A DNA stretch of 64,000 nucleotides, from contig VCAZ01000022.1 in the NCBI GenBank assembly GCA_005784505.1, positions 62,001 through 126,000 of the forward strand. Reading direction: 5' to 3'. Each line of letters begins with the position of its first letter. Position 1 is the stretch's first letter. The notes under the pieces were generated by a model. That model was given only the letters and a program-made list of their open reading frames with translations. It was not told the DNA's origin and searched no databases. Origin of the DNA: Bagarius yarrelli. Its lineage: Eukaryota; Chordata; Actinopteri; Siluriformes; Sisoridae. A program made the translations under genes and the position numbers. Shown one piece after another: positions 47,896 to 60,354 of this stretch.

Positions 47896-50214
47896 CTGTA
47901 CTCACTCCACAGCATAAATGCATACGGCACACGAAACCTAAATCCGCTCCACTGACTTTGGTTGGGTTCTAACGGTTTTACGGAAGAAGTGTGTTTTGCC
48001 TGTTTCAGTTCAATTTATAGACTCCTTCATTTGTACGAATTTATTGAACAAACAATATATTACACATTGGTCTGTTTTTTCAGGGACTTTACTTCCTTGA
48101 ATCTGACACAAAATGTGATTGGTTGCTTTACATGTCATTCAGTTGCCCCTTTTAGCTAGTAAAAGCTATTATAGAATCCAAAACTTCTGCAGTCAGTTTA
48201 AAGATTTGGTAATACATTTGAAGGCCTTGAGCAATTCTCTTAATTCCCTAAAGTTTAATTACTTTTCCACACAGACCCCAGCCCAAGCCCGCTTTAAAGA
48301 ACATTGTAAACAAGACGACACGTAGCTCTCTTTTTTTGTCACATCATTTTTTTCCTCTCTCTCATATATTTAGTATCATTCTGAATACATAGTTTATAAA
48401 CACTTGCTTGTAAAGATTCACTCAGAAAACCTGGAGTTCATCTTCATCCGGCACTCGGTTAGAGAAGAATTCAGTCCATCGTGCCTTCGTTTAATGGCGT
48501 CTATAATTAACACGGTCGATATTTCCGTGCACGTGCTGCTGAGTCTACAATATGCAACAGCTGCTCTGAAGCTTGACATTTCCCAAATTGGGTTGAATTG
48601 ATCAGTTTTGCGTATGTGTGTGTGTATGTGTGTGTATGCGTGTGTCGAGCTTGAAAGCCGTTGTGGATGAAGGGAATTTTGTGTGCGGAAATTGGAAGAC
48701 ATGCAAGCAAACCGTTACCTCAATCTAAAGACACTTATACTTAAAGAACGGAGCAGGAAATGCAACGAATCATGGAGAACAAGCAACATATAGCATGATG
48801 TACGTTAAAATATTCCATTTATATATTTCAACTATAAGTTCTTGATGTTGCATGTGAGAAATTTGTTAGCTAACGCAGTTACACTACAAACTAGTGACGT
48901 CAGTCAGCTTTCATTTATGCAGAAAAGCCCAGGTATATTTTTGCCTACTAAACGTTCATTATCATGCTAATAAAAAATCCAGGCTAGAAGACAAGGTTGC
49001 TGAGACAACAAACTTTGAACACGGTCATGATTAATGATAGTCATTGACAGATGCTAGTTGGCTGTAGCATATAGGATGCTATCTTAACAAACAACATGGT
49101 GCTTAAGCTAAGCTAGCTATTTCTGTAAGCTTAATAGTAAATATATACAATGCCAAAAAACGAAACTAGCTACTGTCTTAGCTGGGTAGCCGAACACTTG
49201 CTAGCTTTATCTTATTATAAAAACAATCGAAAGCACTAATAACTAATTAGGAATTGAATTGTTTTTCAAACTGACTTTAAATTGTTATAAACTCAAAACT
49301 AACATTGTTACCTTTTGTTTAGGTTGGACTTCTATTTATCAGAAAATGATCAAACAGCTAAATTTAGCAACGTTCCACCACTTAGTCAGTATAATCTATG
49401 CTTATGATGCTACTTCACAGAAAGAACTGGAACAGATTTCACAGAGGAAAAAGGAAGCGGCTGCAAAGGAGCCAGTGTGATTTACTATATAAGATCTTTA
49501 ATTCGTTTTTCAGACCTTGGGGCTCGCTGACACGAGTAGCTGGATTTATTGTTTTTTATTAGTGCGGAAGCTGTTATTCTGCATTTAGTAATGGACTTTT
49601 TATTGCATTATACATTCGATTATGCTTGATGATGCAAGTAGGAGAAAGTAGGGTGTGACACTGAAACATAGGGATCAACAAAAAAAAAAAAAAAAAGAAA
49701 GAAAGAAAGAAAGAGTGGAAGAGTCATATAAATTTTTTTTTAATAGTAAACGCCTGAAGCACCAATGTCCTTTCAGACTTTTGGCACAAAATTTCCAGAA
49801 ATATTACATCATCGACTTTTAGTATTTTCTTCTGATGGTTGGCCATAAAAACATGCTGTTACTTTTATCATATTTTTCCTTCCTTTTCATCAGGCGCAGA
49901 GAGAAAACTTGATCAACTGGTTAAATTCTTAGCTTGCAACTTTTTCGAATTTCTCTGCCGGCTAATTAGGAAAATTTCCATTTGCTTACTAGGTTAATTT
50001 CTCTGGTTGTTAGCTAGCTTTACATCCCTGCTTGCTACGTAGCCTAACCGCTTTGTTTGCTGGTTAACTGAATAACACGTAGGATGTGTGTCATATACAG
50101 TGTGTCTCACACGTGGACTTGACTGACATGACCTAGAAAAGAAAATGGCTTCTAATGTTTCATAATCAATTTTCCATCGATTCATGAATCGAGCGCAGTA
50201 CAGTATTTATTAGC

Positions 50215-50470
50215 TCTGGTTTTAGTCTCCGGCTCCACCGTTTTGCCTGTTAACATTCCAAATAAACACGGACGAGCAAATCGCTATTCTGCCTTCCGCC
50301 TCATTAAAAAAGGACATAATAAAAACATCTCTGCTAATAAGGTGGTGAAGCCTTTAGAACTGCCCCCCTCCTGTGAGAGCTTAATGAGAGACGCAAAATA
50401 CCAAACGCCGGCCTGGCAGTTGCCTGGCAGAAAACACACCACCAGCAAGGGCTAAAAAAAAATAGTTCGG
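50215..50470. promoter_or_regulatory. Candidate conserved non-coding block
   Basis: Unique stretch with 'cctcattaaaaaaggacataataaaa', 'gctaataaggtgg' and 'gagcttaatgagag' cores and balanced composition. The 70-codon frame at 50243 shows no domain. Proposed from composition only. Confidence 0.25.
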
Positions 50471-50714
50471 CATCATTAAAAAAGGGCAGAAATAGAAAAA
50501 CACTCTTGAATTAAATTACAGGTGAAAAACAACCCAAAAAATTGGTTTTAAATAAATTTGTTTTTAATAACAAATTCAAACGAAACTTAGAATCGAAAAC
50601 TAATATTAAAAAAGCTTAACTATCGCAGCTGTTTGTTTGTTTAACATTTAGAATGTAACAACCTGCAGATTTTAAGGACTAATTATTTTTATACTTTTGT
50701 TGAACAGTTTTAAC

Positions 50715-50996
50715 TGAGTCTTTCTGTGTGGAGTTTGTATGTTCTCCCTGTGGGTTCTTGTGTGGGTTTACTCCGGGTTCTCCGGTTTCCTCCCACAGTC
50801 CAAAAACATGTATGTTAGATTAATTGTTGATTCTAAATTGCCCATAGGAGTGAGTGTGAGTGTGTGTGTGTGTGTGTGGCCCTGTGATGGACTGGTCCCT
50901 TCCACAGATGGCTGGGATAGACTCCAGCAGATCCCTGTGACCCCGAATTAGGGAATAAGCGGGTTTAGAAGATGAATAAATGAATGAATGAATGAG
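50715..50996 (+). repeat. Fish interspersed repeat, copy 1 (5' truncated)
   Basis: Shares near-identical blocks with the element at 54369: 'tgagtctttctgtgtggagt', 'gttctccctgtgggttcttg', 'cagcagatccc' and 'gaccccgaattagggaataa'. It lacks the first 35 bp or so of copy 2 and holds an expanded GT run at about 50855-50878. The tail is an AATGA repeat. Confidence 0.85.
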
Positions 50997-51351
50997 TTTC
51001 ATCGGTTTCTATTGTTTGTTTTAAAATTAATTATTTTACTTAATAAGAACAGTTCATAATTTTAGCCTTTTTATAAGAATATGAACAATTTTTCAGAGCA
51101 GCTGCACTGAAAATATAAATATTTGTGGCGAAAATTATCTAAAAATTATCTCGATTTGATCCCAGTAAGCAAGTCTGAGGAAGCGGCGGTGTGAAAACAA
51201 AAAAAACTTCCTGAAGCAATAGGAAATTTTAATTAAATAGATTTAAAGATAAACTTTTCCTCATCTGAGTCACAGATGAAATTAAGAAAAGGACGAGTGG
51301 AATTGTGTGTCGAGGAGATTTTAAGTGAAAGTTGTGTGGTCCAGTGGGGGG

Positions 51352-51353
51352 GG

Positions 51354-51415
<62 letters not shown>

Positions 51416-51420
51416 GAGCA
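51352..51420 (+). repeat. (GA)n microsatellite
   Basis: Preceded by a G-run, about 65 bp of GA repeat with two GG interruptions. The plus strand is purine here, unlike the CT blocks to the left. Confidence 0.95.
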
Positions 51421-53274
51421 GTAGGATCCTGTGCCTAAACTTAATTGTACTAATGAATTGTGATTTGTTGCACTGAGTAAAGTTGGGAAGGAAAGCGGAA
51501 AAGCTGACAGAAGGGAAGACCGGGAGTTGTGTGTATGTAAATTTGTCTGTATTTAAAACAGTCTTGTTTGAAAAACATTTTGTGTGTGTGTGCGCGCTAA
51601 ACGTGCTCAGAAAAATTCATAAAAACCTGCTGAAAAGCGAATATGTGCGTCTTTTTTGGGGGAAAAAGTGCCAGGTAAAAAAATAAACCTGAACTTTTGT
51701 CTCACAAGTCTGTCTCCAGTGTCTTCCTAATTTAACTCTTTAAATGTGTTAGAGGTTGTTTTTTTTAAAATTCATGCTTTAAGTTTTGAGCTAAAATTTG
51801 TGTAATGAAGCAGCTTCAGACACCCAACCGCTAGTTCGTGTAGCGACCGCCACAGTATACGCTGTAACATTCACGTCCAGCATCCCGTGTCTCGCTCGAT
51901 AGTTAGTCAGACATGCGCATTAGCAAGTGGAGTCGTCTGATCTCCAAGGTAAATGCTGTACATTATACTTAATAAAACCAGTTTATTACATACTATTGTA
52001 TTGCTTTTATTCGTTATTTGTAAGTTTATTTTTTTCATTTAAAAACATCTAACAAAAAAAAATGTTTTTGGTGGGACCCAGAACGAATAAATGGCATTTC
52101 AATTCATTTCAATGGAGAAAATTGATTTGACATACGAGTAATAAGAGTTACAGAATGTATAAAAGTCGAGGAACCGCTGTATCTCCATCTGGTCATCCTT
52201 AACAGTGGTGAACACCTCCAAAAGATGGAACTCCATCAGAATGGCTCAGAAAGGTGTGGAGGCAAAACGTGGGTGAGTAAGTGACGTATTAGTAAGACAA
52301 ATACTTCACAAAGTATCTGTAAAACCAGCCTTAGTTTTGACGGTCTAAAATTAATAAGACGTCAGTGCAGCTTGTCATATTCCAAAAAAAAAAAAAATAC
52401 AAGGTGTTGACTTGTGTAGCAAGAATTATTTTTCCATAAATCTTTTGGGTTTTTACTGTATTTTTTCATGAGAACTCATGGTGCCAATGTTAGCTACGGG
52501 TTGGACTATTAATAGAAAATAAGGCACTAATTGTCTGCCAAAACTTCCACAATAATATTCCCTTTGGCCTTCCTGATTCCCATGTTTGCTCATTTTTGTA
52601 TGCGTGTTTAGATACGCATAATCCTAAACAATAAAAAAAAAAGCCAAAAGAGCCAAATTCCATTACGACAAGTCGCTATAATCACCTGTCTTCCATGAGC
52701 CTCAGCTGAAAGGTTGCAATCTATTTGCTCGTGAGTGCCAATTATCCTCCTAAATGAAGTTTTGCACAGTGATTCTGTCAGCCGGCCGGGTGAGCTGCTC
52801 CAGGCGCTTTGTGAAGTTGTCATATTTTTCATCGTTGCCTCTAATGACACGTGGAAGACGTTCACTAAAAAACTTGGAATCCAAGTTAAAAATCGAGGCT
52901 GCTTGTACGAGCATCAAAAGAGAGGAAGCAAATAAACCACAAAGGGGTGTCAGTGCAGATCCTGGAGTAACGGCATGCTAAGTGGGTATATTTGTACGTT
53001 TAGGTGGGACATGCAGGCAGTCAGAAGATTCACTGATTTTAATTGGTGCACTGACATTATTTTCACTGCAGTATTTTTCAGTGAGAAAAATAAGTGTAAT
53101 ACAAAGTTTATATATTTATATATAGTGCTATTAAATTATGACTAGAAATTATTTATCACCTAATTGATTTATTTATATATTTGTATATATAATTATTGGT
53201 ACGTTTTATATATGTGGGATGTAAGCTGTTCCACTTAGATTTCCCGCCAGGAAAATAACCAAGTAACTAATTGA

Positions 53275-53608
53275 AGTTTTTAACCAATAGGGACGCGTCT
53301 TGTTTGATTGACGGGTGTCTGAATTAATCAGGTGTAAGGGGCGGGAGGAAAAAAGACGCGCGCACGAGCTGCTGAAAATGACACGGGATGGCGGAGTTGT
53401 GCTAAGCTACATTAATTTATTTCGTTTTGGAAAACTTTTAGAAAGAAGAGACTTGTTGTTTATAAGCACAAAGTTTTTTAGAGCCGTTAATTAAAAGCAG
53501 TCCGTGCTGTGAGGAGGGAAAATGAGGAGGAATGTCGGGATAAGTCACTCAGCAAGGCGTCGAAACTCTAACGGCATCCAACAGATTGGCTACATCCGGG
53601 TTATTGAG
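53275..53608 (+). promoter_or_regulatory. Promoter-like stretch plus possible first exon of an unknown gene
   Basis: A CCAAT box (about 53284), a GC-box-like GGGGCGGGA (about 53338), a cluster of CGCG dinucleotides and a YY1-like GATGGCGG (about 53388) lie in an AT-rich desert. An ATG at 53522 then opens 29 codons (MRRNVGISHSARRRNSNGIQ at the start), ending at a GAG|gtgtgt donor at 53609. I do not recognise the peptide and could not assemble downstream exons. It may be a coding gene that leaves the window, an lncRNA promoter or chance. Confidence 0.3.
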
Positions 53609-53655
53609 GTGTGTGTGTGTGTGTGGTGGTGGTGTGTGTGGGTGTGTGTGTGTGT

Positions 53656-53698
<43 letters not shown>

Positions 53699-53706
53699 TG
53701 TGTGGG
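53609..53706 (+). repeat. (GT)n microsatellite
   Basis: Almost 100 bp of GT with GG interruptions, starting at the possible donor just described. It makes the donor position itself ambiguous. Confidence 0.95.
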
Positions 53707-54057
53707 TGGACAACAGGTACGTGTAAATGACTGAATTTTTCTTTCTTTTAATTACGAGTGTTTTTAGTTAACAAAGTTTTTATTATTTAACAAAGTTTAA
53801 TTGATAAAATAATACATTTAATATTATCGAATAATATATTTAGTAAAATAATAATTTCTCAGGAAAAGTTCTTACATGTAGTGACTTCAGAAAAGCAACT
53901 AAAAGCAATTTTTTAATTTACACACAAAATTCATGAACAATTTTTTTACTTATGATTTAATTGGTTACACCCTCACAAGTTTAATTAATTGTTTATCAAA
54001 AAATATATATATATTTTGTTATTTAGCAGCAGTTTTTTAATATTTGTAAAAGTTTAA

Positions 54058-54158
54058 GGGGCCCGACAGTAGTAAATTGGTGGTGCTGGGAATCAACCCC
54101 ATAACCTTCAGTATAGCAGTTTAACACCGTAACCACTGTGCTAACACTTCCCCATCAT
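54058..54158 (-). repeat. tRNA-derived SINE head
   Basis: On the minus strand: 'gtgttagcacagtggttacgg', then 'ggttatggggttgattccc', giving A- and B-box-like blocks followed by 'agcaccacc'. Fragment only. Confidence 0.65.
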
Positions 54159-54368
54159 GTTTAATATAAATCTTGTTGGATTTAGTTTTTTTTTTTTTTT
54201 TTATTTGTGATTTCTTTATGTTTTCGGTTTATTTGTGTCCCCCCCCCCCCCCCCCGTATCTTTAACTGCTGCCAGGCGAAGTAACTATACAGAGATTTAG
54301 ATTTATAGAACACTCGGTCAGTAAAATCATTCAAACAATAATTTACACAATTAAATGATTTAATATCA

Positions 54369-54690
54369 GCAGCAGCACGGTGGCTTAATGGTTAGCACGG
54401 TTCTCTGAGTCTTTCTGTGTGGAGTTTGTATGTTCTCCCTGTGGGTTCTTGTGTGGGTTTACTCCGGGGTTCCCTGGTTTCCTCCCACAGTCCCAAAAAC
54501 ATGTATATTAGGTTAATTGATGATTCTAAATAGCCGATATGAGTGAGTGTGAGTGTGTGTGTCCCTGTGATGGACTGGTGACCTGTCCAGGGTGTCCCCC
54601 TCCTCTCCTTTCACCCTTTCAGAGACTCCAGCAGATCCCCGTGACCCCGAATTAGGGAATAAGCGGTTATAGAAGATGGATGAATAAATG
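54369..54690 (+). repeat. Fish interspersed repeat, copy 2 (near full length)
   Basis: Begins GCAGCAGCACGGTGGCTTAA, has a tRNA-like 'ggcttaatggttagcacgg' head, then the body shared with copy 1, 'gtccctgtgatggactggtg', and ends 'aagcggttatagaagatgga'. This is the abundant teleost element with the 'gcacggtggctta' head. It lies 3.7 kb from copy 1 in the same orientation. Confidence 0.85.
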
Positions 54691-54771
54691 ATTTAAAATC
54701 AACTTAGTATAAAAAACATTGTGAACTCATTGCTTGTTTTCTATGTAAAGTTTATAAATTTGAAGGTATCA

Positions 54772-54773
<2 letters not shown>

Positions 54774-54813
<40 letters not shown>
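54774..54813 (+). repeat. (CA)n microsatellite
   Basis: About 20 CA units without interruption. Confidence 0.95.
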
Positions 54814-54818
<5 letters not shown>

Positions 54819-55117
54819 ACCTGATGTCTGATGTTTGTCTGTGATGGATTTTGTAATTCTGTCTGATTTTGTTTATTAGAAAGAGCTGAAGGGTTTGACT
54901 CTTATGTACACATCTTTAACAACCACCATGCTGAATATCTCTATCCGAGGAACAAATACTATGAAGGTCATGGCTTTTTTTTCTTGCTGGAGTAAAACAA
55001 ACATCCTCTAAAGCTTGTTTTTGCAAATGTGGCTTTTATGTGGTGGGTGTAGTACAATGCTGTATTATTATTATTTTTATTTATTTAAAAGCGGTGCCAC
55101 CAAAGTGATTGGACTCA

Positions 55118-55366
55118 TTAGAACATGTTCACATCAGGATCAGGTAGGTTAGCGCTTGATTTAATGTCTGCTAAATAATGCAGCACATCGTTTTCACCAA
55201 TTACAGAGCCAGCCTGATGCAGAGGTCTTCCAGAGCGTGGAGTGTACCGTGCGCCGCATCCCGAGGATTGATTTTCTAAAAATATGATTTCAATCCGCAG
55301 ATTTTCTCCTCGCTTTGTTTCCTTGACGACTCGTCCAAACAAGGAGCCGTTTCCCGGACAACAGTC
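55118..55366 (-). CDS. Exon-like open frame of unknown function (weak)
   Basis: On the minus strand a strong acceptor (ccttgtttttcag) is followed from about 55366 by 82 uninterrupted codons: NGSLFGRVVKETKRGEN, GCGARYTPRSGRPLHQAG, GENDVLHYLADIKSSANLPD, stop at 55118. An internal gtgaaa donor could end the exon sooner. The PLHQA...VLHYL pattern faintly recalls an ankyrin repeat, but spacing is off. No partner exon was found, so it may be a relic or chance. Confidence 0.2.
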   Translation of the reverse strand, partial: DCCPGNGSLFGRVVKETKRGENLRIEIIFLENQSSGCGARYTPRSGRPLHQAGSVIGENDVLHYLADIKSSANLPDPDVNMF

Positions 55367-55407
55367 CTGAAAAACAAGGCTTCTGAGTATCAGCGGTTAG
55401 ATGGGTT

Positions 55408-55443
<36 letters not shown>

Positions 55444-55761
55444 CGAGAGAGAGAAAAGGCTCATGGGAGCACCTGGACTGCCAGAATCAGAAAAAATCAC
55501 AAAAAAAACAGTCAATTATGGCAATAAAAGCATATCAGATTTGACTTTGTTCATTTTGGAAAAACACGTTCTGTCCTTTTAACCCTCTAATGATTTACGG
55601 CTTAATATTTACATTCCAAGCTGTCTTTTCCCCGGAGTTATAATATAAATTGAAAATAAAATCTACATGTTTTATTAATAGAAGTGTTATAAAATAGCTC
55701 AGCCGTATGTCGCCTGCAGTGCACATGGTTTTATCCTTTTAACTTAAACTATTAATAAAAA

Positions 55762-56080
55762 TTAGGGCTGTACTGATGCTGGTATCTGTGCCTGTACTCC
55801 TACTCGTAATCTTTGATACCAAAGATCCTCTTGTGATGTCACTGACAGAACTTTCAATGCACAAAGACTTTGGCAGAACGTCAGACTCGGCGATGCGAAA
55901 ATTGTTGTGCAAAAAAAAAACCAAGATTCTACTTAAGAAAGATTGTACTTATAATACGAGTAATCTGATAACATATCTGAAAATAAAACACTAAAGTTTA
56001 GTACCAAGAGAAAATGGTGAGAGAGAACCAGAGAGCCGTACAAATCAGTACAGGTATCAGCAAGTAACAGGGAAAAACAC
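55762..56080. mobile_element. Repeat with AGGGCTGTACTGATGC start, hAT-like remnant
   Basis: Begins 'tagggctgtactgatgctgg' with tandem 'tatctgtgcctgtactccta' and closes with 'caaatcagtacaggtatcag', roughly the inverted form. This fits the teleost 'agggctgcaccgat' MITE group. The 72-codon frame within it is not gene-like. Confidence 0.4.
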
Positions 56081-59000
56081 TGGTATTCTGTGCATCTGTA
56101 ATAATAATAATAACAGGTAAAGGAAAATAATGTTATGAATTTCTAGTTAATCTGTTGACCTTCTATATGAAACACTGCCCATTTCCCAGGTTTCTTCCTT
56201 TCTCTTCTTTTATCTTTAAATAAAACATTTAATCAGTTCAATAAAAACTCTCTCACTCTTTTCTGAAAGGCCTCCACAGCGTAGCGTTTTCCTTGCGCAA
56301 ACACACCTGACTCGACTCGTTGGCTAATGAGCGAGTGTGTGCTGAGCTGATACAGGTGTGTTGGTGCAAGATAAACATCAGCATGGAGCTGCATCTTCAC
56401 TTCAGTCTAAAATTCATGACGACGAGGAAAACTGCCAATAACTTCTCGGCCCTTTTCACCAAACGACGTGGAACCTTAGTAAACTATGTGGACTCGGATG
56501 CTGGCGATTTTGTGATACACAGCTGGAGCGGTTGAGCCGTGACGGGCTGTTACACTGATAACGAAGGTGACTTGCTAAAGCTCTAACACCTCCGCTGGAG
56601 AGGCGGGTGACAGGTTACGTCTTCTGTAAAACACAGGAAAGTGCATTTATTTTTAACAATTGGTTTCATGACAGTTTGTAAATCAAGTATTTTTCCTTTT
56701 AAGGCATTTTTTACAGCTGATAATCAGACTTTTAATATTAAAAAAAAAGAGTATTTAGTCTTTTCTCGATTCATCCTTCCTTTGTACCATTCAAGTTGTG
56801 ATTTTACGTTTAATTTGTTGCGGTGTGAACAGCGTAGGTGATAACGGGAACTAACCTGTTATCGGGGTTTTTTTGGACCTTCCACAACATTTAACTGTAA
56901 CTATAAATGGATAAAAATTTCAATTTATAATCAATTACACATTATTATTATTATTATTATTATTAAGAAATCACAAATTACCCTATTGATTGTGTTATAG
57001 ACAGACATCACGCAGGTAAGTATTTTAGGCTGGTAAGTTTATAAGTAAATAACCCCAATATTTGTCTGTAAAAAAATACTTAGTTGGAATGTCTAGACAT
57101 AGAAACAAAGTTGTAGCTAATAAGTGTTAATAGACCTTGAGAATTTGTGTGTTTGAAGCTGCAGTCCGTCACTCTGTGAAATGTATTCCACCTCCACGCT
57201 TACTCAATGACTGGGTGCTTTTTTTTGCAGAATATCTATCACCACTCCGATTTCTTTCGCCCTTACATTTTCTAAACACGGCCTTGCATAAATCCGCTTT
57301 TTGCTTTCTTCAATTATACGGCAATACATACTGCTGGAAAGTTCGACCGTCAGTGCATAATTAAACATGGTGCACTTTGGGCCGCCTGTAAATGTTTTCA
57401 AAAGCAAACAAACAGCAAAAGGCAACAGTAAAGAAAAGGTTTTTTCCTCCCCTATTAAACATTCTGCGGCTCTCAGAGCTGTGAGGTGTTTTTGCAACAT
57501 GTTGTGCAAACTAGTCTTTTAGTTAGAATTCAGTTTACACTGTTATGAGATGTTCTCAGCATGGTGTGTTTGTAATTTGCACTCGAGACCAGGAACAGTA
57601 AAGTCAAAAAAACAATGAGAGTTGGATATTTGTGTGGGTGTGTGGTGGTGAAGAACCAGGCTCAGCTAGAATGGTGGCTGGGGAAAGCTCGTAGTGGACA
57701 AATAATATTATGGCGTCAAACAACAAAACGTTGAACTAACAACCTAGAGAAAAAAAGGGCAACACTTTTTTGAACCCTGACATTATGTGCGCTTAATGTG
57801 GTAAAGGAACTGAACGTAAAACAGAGAAATAAGAAACGGACCTCTTTTTAGTACGCAGTCTTTTGGGTTTTAACTTTTGGTATGTAAGTTTTTTGAAATG
57901 TAAACTGTTTTCATAGAACCCTTTGGTTTAAAAGACAAAACCCTTTTAAAACCAAATCCCATCCTACTTAAAAAAAATATATACAACCAAAACCAGTTGG
58001 ATTCTGTGGTTCTTGCCGAAGGGAAAACCATTCCTAGGATCAGAATGATCATCGCCCAGATCTTCTCAGTAGTTGTCTTCGTCAGTTAATGGATGAGGTA
58101 GTTATTCAAAACTGAGGCTGAGGAAGTTTTATTGAACATGTACAGATGGTGTAGGTACGTCTGCTATCCTCAAACTCTCCAGTTGATGGCGATGATGATG
58201 GTGATGATAAAGACGATGATGATAAAACTTTCCCAGTGATTGTTGTTGTACATGTCGGGCCTAGTTCATTGGAGGGTTGATTGCTCACACACCACACTGG
58301 TCATGTTGACTCGCCCTGAGTCTATATGTTTGTTACTTTTTCATTTCCACTGATGCTGAATCACCATCTATAACAGCAGCTATCAGACGTGGACGCTCAC
58401 AGTGTCTGACTTGCCGGAAATGGCTGCTAACCTATTTGATTGTGCTTGATGTTTGTAATTTAGATGCCACTTATGAAGTAAAACTCGAATTTAACCTGGC
58501 AGTCGAACCTCCTGTGTATTTTCAACTTCCTTCTGTATTTTTAACTTGCTGTTAAAAAGATGCGTTTCTGAATTGCTTTTAGAGATTATTTATTTTGTTT
58601 TATTTTATTTGGGTGTATTAATGCAGGGGTATGAAGTCTGGCCAGTTGTTGCCTTAGCTTTCTAATTTTAATCACATCAGTCCCTAAGAAAGCTTCCTGT
58701 CTAATTGTGGCCTTGCTGGTTTGCTAGCACGCTGTTCAATACTGGTGTCGGCAGGAACAACGCTCTTTGTTTTGTTTTTAAATGCGCACAGCCTACAAGC
58801 TGTCTTCCTTATGCAGGAATTGCTTATTACTTTTTTTGAGGGAAGAAATGAATTCAGTTGAGACCCGTATTTAATATTAATGTCATAAAAAATGGATGGC
58901 TAGTATAGCGGAGGTGGAACGTGTTTTTCCCAATGACTAATTCAAGGATATTAGAGAGACTTGTTTGTTTTATGGTGTCCTGTTGTGAAGGCAGGGTCAG

Positions 59001-60354
59001 ATTAAACAGCACGGCACTACAGAGAGAGAGCGAGAGAGAGCGAGAGAGCGTGAGAGAGAGCGTGGAAAAGCAAAAGAGATAAAGAGGGTTTAAAAACACC
59101 TCAAAATGCTGGGCAAGATGAAGTGAAGCGTAACCAGCCATGCAAACTAGGGACCTTAAAAAATAAATAAATAAATATTTATACACATACATATCTGTCT
59201 GTTCCATATTTATCATCACCCCAGGTGTGTATGTATTGATATGACGAGCATTTGTAAGATCTCAGAAGCTGTTTAGCACCGCTTATTAAACAACAAAGTG
59301 TGACTGTTGGTGTATGCTCAAGAACACTTCTCTTGGAGATTACACCGCCGGTCCAAGGTTAAAGCCCGAGTGAGAAAGTAATTCTGCAAAGAGACGGCAT
59401 GTCATTTTGGGACACACTCTTTGTTGTATGTTGAACTTGAGGGTTGGTTACCCCAGACTGCCAGTCATAATGAGATGGTATTTTTTAAGCGTTCATTAGA
59501 AGGTTGTGGTGGTGCTTATATAATGAGATAATTGTGCAAGAACAAGAACTGGACAACATAAACATTTGACACCTTCCTGCAGACAGTAACCCAAGCCCAG
59601 GGTTTGAGGCTGTTTGAGGCTACAGGGCAGCAATGATAACTTAGTCTTCGTTATACTCTAGCTATCTATAGTAAATTTTAAACAACCTGAAAGCTTGATG
59701 CTGTTTAAGTTAAATCTTTAACCGGTTAGGACTGATGGGTCAGTGCTGAACAAAAGTATGAGAACCGGTTTCAGAGAGCTTCACGGCTCAGCAACAGTCA
59801 AGATGTCTTATTCTCTGGATGCCTGGGTTAGCTACAGCTATGGAGGATTCTAACTATTTCATTGAACTTAGAATGAGAATAGATGGTAGGTGTTCTTCAG
59901 GCAGGGGGAAACTGGTAGACCATAAATGAAAAAATGTAAGATGGCCTAAGGAATGACTAATTCCAAACAGGAGGCGGTGAAAGAATCAAGCCACCCAAAC
60001 TAGCTCCTTTTTCTTAGCTGTTGTTGTGTCTTCTGGGTCACAAGTTAAAGGCACTTCAATAAGAGACCGGGGTCTGCAGTTGATGCCTGAAATATGGTAA
60101 TAGCTGTAATTGAAGTTGTAATTGAACTCACTCTATTTTATAAATATCATTACGCAGCAATAGCCTATATGCTCATGTTCGTATGTGTGAAAATAGAACG
60201 ACTAGGATGAAGCGTTTTTTATATTATTTTATATTATTGTTATGTATTATTATATATTATTTTCTAACTTTTATTATTATTTAATTATTTAGCTCACCTA
60301 CAACTGATTGGATACTAGCTTGTATGTTAGCTTATCATGTAAATCTTAACCAAT
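56081..60354. other. Gene-free stretch
   Basis: No convincing exon. An ATT trinucleotide repeat lies near 56942-56965, and an imperfect GA/GC tract at about 59019-59062. Unique blocks at 56320-56600 and 57130-57510 have short open frames on both strands (up to 101 codons) without recognisable domains. The rest is AT-rich. Confidence 0.5.

Noticed and set aside
54886..54970. Sm/LSm-like peptide (LNISIRGTNTM)
   Set aside because: The similarity to an Sm-fold IRG motif covers only a few residues and the rest of the domain is absent.
58854..59219. 121-codon minus-strand frame
   Set aside because: Its core comes from an imperfect GA/CT repeat, and it lacks any recognisable domain or splice arrangement.
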